DNA of 64,000 nucleotides, taken from assembly GCA_015709495.1 (NCBI GenBank), contig CP054189.1:2790001-2854000 (forward strand). Reading direction: 5' to 3'. The stretch comes from Chthonomonadaceae bacterium. Lineage in GTDB: Bacteria > Armatimonadota > Fimbriimonadia > Fimbriimonadales > Fimbriimonadaceae. Position 1 is the first letter of the stretch. Every line of letters starts with the position of its first letter. Shown one piece after another: positions 58,592 to 64,000 of this stretch. Position numbers and translations under genes: made by a program. The notes below the pieces were generated by a model. It was not told where the DNA came from. It saw only the letters and a list, made by a program, of their open reading frames with translations, and did not search any database.

Positions 58592-60340
58592 ATGGCCACC
58601 GAAAGACAGAAAACCTGTGAGAACTGCTGGCGCTATGGCGACTACGTGCGGGCGGGCTCGCCCGAACAGGGCAAGCGCATCTTCCAGACCCTCAACCGGC
58701 AGGGCTGGAACGTCCCGCAGCAGCAATGGCAGGACACCCCCGAGGAGTTCCACTACGCCTACGACACCCAGGGCAGGCTCCTTTACGCCGCCTTCGCCAT
58801 GACCCCCCAACAGGGCCTTACCGGGTACACCGACGAAGACCCTGCCCTGCGCCGCGCACTCGCCGTCTACCAATACGACCCCGCTGGGCGCATCACCAGC
58901 CTCGCCCACTACTGGCAAAACTACAACTCCGGCTACTCCAGCACCCCCATCCTCAAGCAGGAATACGCCTACGACTCCGTCACAAGGCTCCGCACCGCCG
59001 CCAGCTTCTACAACAACCCCGATTCGGACGGCGATTTCGACCTCATCCGAACGGAAACCTACGACTATGACGCCCAGCTCGACTACCTCACCGAAGTCGA
59101 CTACAACGACGGCCTACCCAACGAAGCCCAGTCCTGGACTTACGACGCCGCCGGCAACCGGGCGACCGACTCGGTGCAGGGGTCGGGGTGGAGCTATGAC
59201 AATTTGAATAGGATGACCGCGAGTCCGGGGTACAGTTACCTGCACGACATTCTCGGAAACAGAACCTGGAGGAACTTTGGATCGTCTGGAGTTCAGAGGT
59301 ATCAATGGGACGCCTTGAACCGGGCGACTTCGATCGTGGGTGAGGCTTATGGGGCTCGGTATGTGTATCGCGCCGACGGGATGCGCGTGGAAAAGGTCGA
59401 AGGGCTGACGCTTAGCTGGGTGCCTCCTGGCGAAGAAGAGGTGAGCGGGCACTATGACGAAAACTTGGCCGAGAACTTGCCGACGAGCCGGTATTATTAC
59501 GACGGGCAGATGATGGTGGAAGACGATTACACCGTAGAGGGGCAGAACGAACCTGTGGTGACCGTGATGCGGTATGGGATCGGCGCGCGGGGGATCGACT
59601 TTCTCGCCAAATCGGTCGACGGCGGGGCGGAAACTGTGGGCTTTCCGTTGTATGATGGACATGGAAACATGATCGCGACGCTCGGCCGCTCGGAGAACTC
59701 GCCGTACTTTGGGGTTGCGGACCTGCGGTCGTATGACGTCTGGGGGTCGGTGCGCTCGGGCTCCTCGACCGGCGACCCGAAGCAGCGCTACTGCGCCAAC
59801 CTGGGTCACGTCCAGGACGACGAATCCGGCCTCATCTATATGCGGGCGAGATACTATGAGCCGTGGACGGGGAGGTTTGTCTCCCAAGATCCGGCGAAGG
59901 ATGGCAGCAATTGGTTTAGGTATTGTTCAAACGATCCGGTAAATCGAATTGACAAGGGCGGGACAGCGGATGAATGGTTAGCTTGGGCGGCCGTATTGAT
60001 GATGGTGGGTCACTTGGTCCAAAAGGCCCTCGATTTGTCCATAAAATACCTAACGCCTTGGCTCATTACGATGGGCATTGTCGCGTATGTAGTTGATGGC
60101 ATGAGCAAGTTGCCGCTCGAATACAAGCTTGCGGCTGGCTTTGGCAACATAGCGGCTGGGGCACTTCTTAAGGGGACGCTGGACGCCGTTGCAAGGAGTT
60201 TGCAGAAGTTCTTTACAGAAGTAATGATGATGCAGGCTCCTGGAGCGGCCTACCATATGATGTCAAGAGCGGCGGCTAGCCTAGCCGTATATTTCATAGC
60301 CTTGGAAGTCTATATGCTCTTGATAGGGATGGACGCATGA
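58592..60340 (+). CDS. RHS-repeat protein with RHS core and variable membrane C-terminus (module 1)
   Basis: 582 residues. There are YD-type repeats (FHYAYDTQGRLLYAAF, AVYQYDPAGRITSL, WTYDAAGNRATD, YQWDALNRATSI, YVYRADGMRVEKVEG) and then the RHS-associated core (YFGVADLRSYDVWGSVRSGS, IYMRARYYEPWTGRFVSQDP). After DPVNRIDKGG a different C-terminal domain of about 120 residues with several hydrophobic helices follows. There is no signal peptide, and the product is far shorter than usual RHS proteins, so the 5' part is probably lost. RHS proteins form a shell around a C-terminal toxin, and this layout suits a polymorphic toxin. The stop overlaps the next start (ATGA). Confidence 0.8.
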   Translation: MATERQKTCENCWRYGDYVRAGSPEQGKRIFQTLNRQGWNVPQQQWQDTPEEFHYAYDTQGRLLYAAFAMTPQQGLTGYTDEDPALRRALAVYQYDPAGRITSLAHYWQNYNSGYSSTPILKQEYAYDSVTRLRTAASFYNNPDSDGDFDLIRTETYDYDAQLDYLTEVDYNDGLPNEAQSWTYDAAGNRATDSVQGSGWSYDNLNRMTASPGYSYLHDILGNRTWRNFGSSGVQRYQWDALNRATSIVGEAYGARYVYRADGMRVEKVEGLTLSWVPPGEEEVSGHYDENLAENLPTSRYYYDGQMMVEDDYTVEGQNEPVVTVMRYGIGARGIDFLAKSVDGGAETVGFPLYDGHGNMIATLGRSENSPYFGVADLRSYDVWGSVRSGSSTGDPKQRYCANLGHVQDDESGLIYMRARYYEPWTGRFVSQDPAKDGSNWFRYCSNDPVNRIDKGGTADEWLAWAAVLMMVGHLVQKALDLSIKYLTPWLITMGIVAYVVDGMSKLPLEYKLAAGFGNIAAGALLKGTLDAVARSLQKFFTEVMMMQAPGAAYHMMSRAAASLAVYFIALEVYMLLIGMDA

Positions 60341-60576
60341 TTGTTTTTCTAATGTGGGTTTGCGTGATGATGCTGACATCTTTTGTTCTCGTCGTGATAC
60401 TCAGGATTGTTACCGGACATCAAATTGATTACGATGCCATTGAGATTGCACTTCTGATAGGCTTTCTGATGGGGTGGATTTCTTACGGTTTCGATCCCAA
60501 CTATCCCAAGGCCTTCTTTAAGCGCCTTAGCAATCTGATTGCACATAAAGATACACCCAGTGGTCGTGCGGAGTGA
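60337..60576 (+). CDS. Small membrane protein, candidate immunity protein 1
   Basis: 79 residues starting in an ATGA overlap with the RHS gene. Two membrane helices (MWVCVMMLTSFVLVVILRIV; IEIALLIGFLMGWISYGF), then a basic tail. The base composition is clearly more AT-rich than the RHS core. Its position directly after an RHS C-terminal domain is where immunity genes sit, and a membrane immunity protein would fit a membrane-acting toxin. No family is recognised. Confidence 0.6.
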   Translation: MIVFLMWVCVMMLTSFVLVVILRIVTGHQIDYDAIEIALLIGFLMGWISYGFDPNYPKAFFKRLSNLIAHKDTPSGRAE

Positions 60577-60653
60577 GTCAGTTGCTGCAAGCGATGGTGG
60601 ACTTGGGATTTCGAGCAGCTGGCGGCGTTTGGAAATAGGAGCCGGTCGTCACC

Positions 60654-61448
60654 GTGATGCGATATGGGGTCGGCGCCCGCGGAATCCACTTTATGACCAA
60701 AAGAGTGGAAGCAGGGGAGGAGATTCGGGGCTTTCCGTTGTATGATGGACATGGGAACATGATCGCGACGCTGGGCCGCTCGGAGAGTTCGCCGTACTTT
60801 GGGGTTGCGGACCTGCGGTCGTATGACGTCTGGGGCGCGGTGAGGTCTGGCTCGACCACCGGCGACCCAAAGCAGCGCTACTGCGCCAACCTGGGGCATG
60901 TGCAGGACGACGCATCTGGGCTCATCTACATGAGGGCACGCTATTATGAGCCGTGGAGTGGGAGGTTTATCTCTGAGGATCCCGCGAGGGATGGATTCAA
61001 TTCGTACGTTTACTGTCTTAATATCCCGACTGTGTTTGTAGACGAATCCGGAATGACCGTGCACGCAGCGCTTCAAGCTTTGCTCTTCTTGGCAGGCTTT
61101 ATCCTTGGACAAACTCTTGGCTACACCATAGCGGTATTGATCTTTATGAGCCTTGAGCCTCGTTTCATTGTTGATCATCTCGCCTCCAAGGCACTGTTTT
61201 CGACGGGACTTGCGATACTCTCTTTTCTTGGTGGTCTCGGATTCGAGGCGAGCAAGGATGACTTCGCCCTCTTCAATAAGCCATTAACTGATATGGCGAA
61301 GTCCATTCGCAGGTCACTGGCAAGAGTGGGACACAGTCGAGTAGCTGGTGCGGCCGGACTGGGGCTGTTGCTTGGAGCCATATTTGGCGTCTTGCAGGCA
61401 ACTTGGGAAGCCATATTGTGGAGAATCGATCACGATGCGGGTGGCTAA
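60654..61448 (+). CDS. Displaced RHS core fragment with membrane C-terminal domain (module 2)
   Basis: 264 residues from GTG 60654, with ATG 60657 as an alternative. The first 115 residues repeat the RHS core of module 1 almost word for word (YDGHGNMIATLGRSESSPYF, RARYYEPWSGRFISEDPARDG). A new C-terminal domain of about 145 residues follows, with three or four hydrophobic helices (LLFLAGFILGQTLGYTIAVLIFM, AILSFLGGLGF, AAGLGLLLGAIFGVL). The upstream YD repeats are missing. Such orphan tips are usually silent until recombined behind the full RHS gene; independent expression is uncertain. Confidence 0.75.
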   Translation: MMRYGVGARGIHFMTKRVEAGEEIRGFPLYDGHGNMIATLGRSESSPYFGVADLRSYDVWGAVRSGSTTGDPKQRYCANLGHVQDDASGLIYMRARYYEPWSGRFISEDPARDGFNSYVYCLNIPTVFVDESGMTVHAALQALLFLAGFILGQTLGYTIAVLIFMSLEPRFIVDHLASKALFSTGLAILSFLGGLGFEASKDDFALFNKPLTDMAKSIRRSLARVGHSRVAGAAGLGLLLGAIFGVLQATWEAILWRIDHDAGG

Positions 61449-61475
61449 GCGAAGTAGATACCCCTGGACAAACCA

Positions 61476-61760
61476 ATGCTTGAAGAGTTTGGCAATCACG
61501 TATATCTCATTCCTCTCCTGATGATCGGTCTTTCGTTGCACGATTTGTGGAAGCGACGAAAAACTGTTTCGAGCCTATGTACGTTGACGAGTATTGTGCA
61601 TGTGTTCGCCGGATTAGCGTTCTTCTTGGCCCTTGCTTATGACTCTTGCTTGGTCGTATACATGGTGGCTGCTACTTTGTGGATATTTGAGCACTTGAAG
61701 AATGCTGCACTTTCGGAGGTGCTGGTGAAGGGCCCTGGGGGCTCTCAAGAATTGCGGTAG
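61476..61760 (+). CDS. Small membrane protein, candidate immunity protein 2
   Basis: 94 residues from ATG 61476, 27 bases after module 2. About three hydrophobic helices (HVYLIPLLMIGLSLHDLW; VHVFAGLAFFLALAYDSCLVVYMVAATLWIF), with a basic segment KRRKTV between the first and second. AT-rich compared with the RHS core. Candidate immunity partner of module 2 by position only. It is unrelated in sequence to candidate 1. Confidence 0.55.
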   Translation: MLEEFGNHVYLIPLLMIGLSLHDLWKRRKTVSSLCTLTSIVHVFAGLAFFLALAYDSCLVVYMVAATLWIFEHLKNAALSEVLVKGPGGSQELR

Positions 61761-61847
61761 CGATGTTCCGAACTCTGTGTTGCACAATCCATGCATCGCG
61801 GCGGTAGCAGTATTCGAACGCGTACGGTGTGACCATGGGCAGATGGG

Positions 61848-62750
61848 ATGAGGACGGACAAGGTGGAAGGGTTCAACCTGAGTTGGGAGTGGACCCTCAA
61901 GACCCATACATCTGGCTACTATGACGAAATTCAAGGGCAGAACCTGCCGACGAGCCGGTATTATTACGACGGGCAGATGATGGTGGAAGACGACTACACC
62001 GTAGAGGGGCAGTACGAACCTGTGGTGACGGTGATGCGGTACGGCATCGGGGCGCGGGGGATCGACTTCATGGACAAGCGCGTCGACGATGGCCCTGAGA
62101 CGAAGGGCTACCCGATCTACGACGGCCACGGCAATATGATCGCGACGCTGGGCCGTTCGGAGAGTTCGCCGTACTTTGGGGTTGCCGACCTGCGGTCGTA
62201 TGATGTCTGGGGCTCGGTAAGGTCTGGCTCGACCACCGGCGACCCGAAGCAGCGCTACTGCGCCAACCTTGGGCATGTGCAGGACGACGAATCCGGCCTC
62301 ATCTATATGCGGGCGAGGTACTACGAGCCGTGGAGTGGAAGGTTCATCTCCGAGGATCCAGCGCACAGTGGCGGGAACTGGAACATATATTGCGATAGCG
62401 ATCCCGTCAATTACCGAGACTCTACGGGCAAGGCGAAAAAGCCGGACATAGAGGCTATCGAAGAATTGGTTCGTAGACTGTTTAGAGAGGGCCTAATTAC
62501 AAAGGAATACTTCGAGAGGTTCCTAAATCGACAATCAGACATAAGACGTGTTCTTCACAACCAATACTCAAAGATGGGTTTTACTCTCGAAGAAATCGCA
62601 GAGCTCATAATAGACGATTGTCAAATGAGAGGCCATAAGTTCCTATCTGGGATTGGCATCGGACTAACAACCCTTGACGCCGCGTTTAACCAAGATCCCA
62701 TCTTCGTAATGGAACTCCTGCGAGAAATCTTTACCAGCGGAAGGGAGTGA
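61848..62750 (+). CDS. Displaced RHS core fragment with soluble C-terminal domain (module 3)
   Basis: 300 residues from ATG 61848. It repeats more of the RHS core than module 2, from MRTDKVEGF, and decayed RHS sequence continues a little further upstream. After DPVNYRDSTGKAKKPD a distinct, soluble, helical domain of about 105 residues follows (IEAIEELVRRLFREGLITKEY, RVLHNQYSKMGFTLEEIAEL, IIDDCQMRGHKFLSG). It differs from the membrane-type C-termini of modules 1 and 2. No toxin family was recognised. Confidence 0.75.
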   Translation: MRTDKVEGFNLSWEWTLKTHTSGYYDEIQGQNLPTSRYYYDGQMMVEDDYTVEGQYEPVVTVMRYGIGARGIDFMDKRVDDGPETKGYPIYDGHGNMIATLGRSESSPYFGVADLRSYDVWGSVRSGSTTGDPKQRYCANLGHVQDDESGLIYMRARYYEPWSGRFISEDPAHSGGNWNIYCDSDPVNYRDSTGKAKKPDIEAIEELVRRLFREGLITKEYFERFLNRQSDIRRVLHNQYSKMGFTLEEIAELIIDDCQMRGHKFLSGIGIGLTTLDAAFNQDPIFVMELLREIFTSGRE

Positions 62751-62788
62751 ATAGTCTCTTTGACGCACCTTAAGAAAGGATGGCCTGA

Positions 62789-63313
62789 GTGAAAAGTCAA
62801 AGCGACATCTACCGGATTAGTGGTCGGGGCATTCCTTATCGATCGGATAATGAGACTATACTATTTGCCGAGCTATCGATTGCCTCGGACCAGTTGAAGA
62901 TCAGCCTATTGAGCAGTCCCTTTGGGCCGCTGCACTACTATTCTGAGATTTGGGAGCACACCATTCATGAACTGGAAGTACTATCGGCATGTTTGCGATG
63001 CGCGGCAGCGGGTGCGTTTCCGCACCCTATCGCAGTAGAGACTCCGGAAAGCAAGATTGGGGCGACTGGGAGACTGTTTCTTGCTGTCGACATGGAGATC
63101 GGATACTCTCTTGAGCGTCCAAACAGTGCAAGGGCCAGGTGTTTTTGCTCCTCGAACGTCTGGGGTCTGAAGGATCGAAGGTTGGGGGTAGCCCTTGGAA
63201 TTGCAGTATGTGGCGCCTTTGGCGAGGTTGTGATGGAGCCTCCCAGTGCTCTTGAGTTGTCCGATTGGCTGGATCATCACACCAGAACTTGGTCACTAAA
63301 ACTTAGCCCGTGA
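62789..63313 (+). CDS. Soluble protein, candidate immunity protein 3
   Basis: 174 residues from GTG 62789, with AAGGA 8 bases before it. No membrane helix. It has a mixed alpha/beta sequence (AELSIASDQLKISLLSSPFG, HTIHELEVLSACLRCAAAG, FLAVDMEIGYSLERPNSARAR). It sits after the soluble C-terminal domain of module 3, so a soluble immunity protein is a reasonable guess. Its TGA overlaps the GTG of module 4 (GTGA). No family recognised. Confidence 0.55.
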   Translation: MKSQSDIYRISGRGIPYRSDNETILFAELSIASDQLKISLLSSPFGPLHYYSEIWEHTIHELEVLSACLRCAAAGAFPHPIAVETPESKIGATGRLFLAVDMEIGYSLERPNSARARCFCSSNVWGLKDRRLGVALGIAVCGAFGEVVMEPPSALELSDWLDHHTRTWSLKLSP

Positions 63314-64000
63314 CCGTTCGAACTGAGTGCCAAACGGTAATTCCCGACGGCCCGGGGATCGACTTTCTCGCAGAATCGATCGATGGCGGGGCGGAAACTG
63401 TGGGCTTTCCGTTGTATGATGGACACGGGAACATGATCGCGACGCTGGGAAGAGCTGAGTCGAGCCCGTACTTTGGGGTTGCGGACCTGCGGACGTACGA
63501 CGTCTGGGGGTCGGTGCGCTCTGGCTCGACCACCGGCGACCCCCGCCAGCGCTACTGCGCCAACCTGGGGCATGTCCAAGACGACGAATCCGGCCTGATC
63601 TACATGCGGGCTCGCTATTATGAGCCGTGGACGGGGAGGTTTGTGAGTGAGGATCCAGCAATGTCCGAGTCCAATTGGTACTCATACTGCTTAGGAGATC
63701 CTGTGAATGCTGTCGACAAATCCGGTCAAAGCCGTTATTACGATTGGGACGTTCAGTTCAGTCTTGGTAGTATGTACTTCGGATTTGCCCTAATCCTAGT
63801 TATGAGCCGCTGGGGAGGTACGGTAGTTTCTAAAGCCGAGAAGTATGCGGTGTCTGCATTGCTGGTTGCCTCGGCGTTCCACCTTTCAAATGCCGTCGGC
63901 GGTACGTCCCTTTCAGACGATGCGTTTCTCAACTTCGTGAATCATTCCATCGCCTACGTTGGCATGATTGCCATGATCGCCGAGGGCCTTGAAAAAAGTC
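63310..64000 (+). CDS. Displaced RHS core fragment with membrane C-terminal domain (module 4, 3' partial)
   Basis: An open frame from GTG 63310 to the window end, 230 codons with no stop. After 15 unrelated residues the RHS core starts at GIDFLAESIDGGAETVGFPL and runs to RFVSEDPAMSESNWYSYCLG, then DPVNAVDKSGQSR. A new C-terminal part begins with hydrophobic segments (MYFGFALILVMSRW; ALLVASAFHLSNAVGG; SIAYVGMIAMIAEGL). This is a fourth tip of the array, and the array probably continues beyond the window. Confidence 0.75.
   Translation, partial: MTVRTECQTVIPDGPGIDFLAESIDGGAETVGFPLYDGHGNMIATLGRAESSPYFGVADLRTYDVWGSVRSGSTTGDPRQRYCANLGHVQDDESGLIYMRARYYEPWTGRFVSEDPAMSESNWYSYCLGDPVNAVDKSGQSRYYDWDVQFSLGSMYFGFALILVMSRWGGTVVSKAEKYAVSALLVASAFHLSNAVGGTSLSDDAFLNFVNHSIAYVGMIAMIAEGLEKS

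Noticed and set aside
59910-63300. Naming specific toxin activities for the RHS C-terminal domains
   Set aside because: No catalytic motif of a known toxin family could be recognised in any of them; only hydrophobicity and position are visible.

Overview
The window looks like a chromosomal contig of a GC-rich bacterium. Three secreted proteins carry PEP-CTERM tails (30305-30994, 55984-56586, 57965-58504). There is also a nusA-ylxR-infB cluster, a BMP-type nucleoside ABC transporter, a MutL-like protein and a large RHS locus. This mix best fits a Fimbriimonadia-like member of the Armatimonadota, or a similarly PEP-CTERM-rich phylum. That placement is an inference from gene content, since no rRNA is present.

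Layout. 1-2643: MacAB-type efflux adaptor and permease, then a tRNA-Met(CAU). 2951-7102: three copies of one IS3-family element. Two of them sit inside a 126-bp tandem repeat array, and each has its own 3-bp target duplication. 7186-16643: housekeeping block with mntR, an M28 peptidase, an acyl-CoA dehydrogenase, an alpha/beta hydrolase, folB, nusA-ylxR-infB and a TIGR00300 (LOR/SDH) enzyme. 16715-27461: accessory island with an ISL3 transposase remnant, a truncated cytosine methyltransferase joined to a TPR remnant, a complete MmeI-type restriction-modification enzyme, small membrane proteins, a Fic protein with twin palindromic operators and a BrnT-type toxin-antitoxin pair. It also holds three broken copies of the 3' part of one BNR-repeat gene, whose intact copy (26298-27461) closes the island.

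27511-30118: ECF sigma factor, putative anti-sigma factor and a large membrane protein in one translationally coupled unit. 30305-33425: a PEP-CTERM protein, a CBM9-like secreted protein, uracil-DNA glycosylase and a zinc-ribbon protein. 33467-39258: six genes read leftward with overlapping or nearly touching ends. They encode a BMP lipoprotein, an ABC ATPase, two permeases, a tandem PTPS-domain protein and a sepiapterin-reductase-like SDR, which suggests nucleoside uptake coupled to pterin synthesis. 39322-44718: clpB, mnmE and an MFS transporter.

44742-48348: a compact cassette of Mu-like phage head genes (protease, decoration protein, gpT-type major head protein, small membrane/coiled-coil proteins, connector-like protein) with its own promoter. 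No terminase, portal, tail or integrase is visible, so it may be a domesticated or remnant capsid module. 48536-57880: glgA, queG, ksgA, a G5/3D-domain protein, a MutL-like protein, a family 2 glycosyltransferase, a PEP-CTERM protein and a MalK/UgpC-type ATPase.

58592-64000 (running off the end): an RHS gene followed by at least three displaced RHS-core fragments. Each fragment carries a different C-terminal domain, and the first three modules are followed by a small different gene, as in polymorphic-toxin tip/immunity arrays. Several genes have a TANNNT-type -10 box only 6-8 bases before the start codon, which suggests that leaderless mRNAs are common in this genome.
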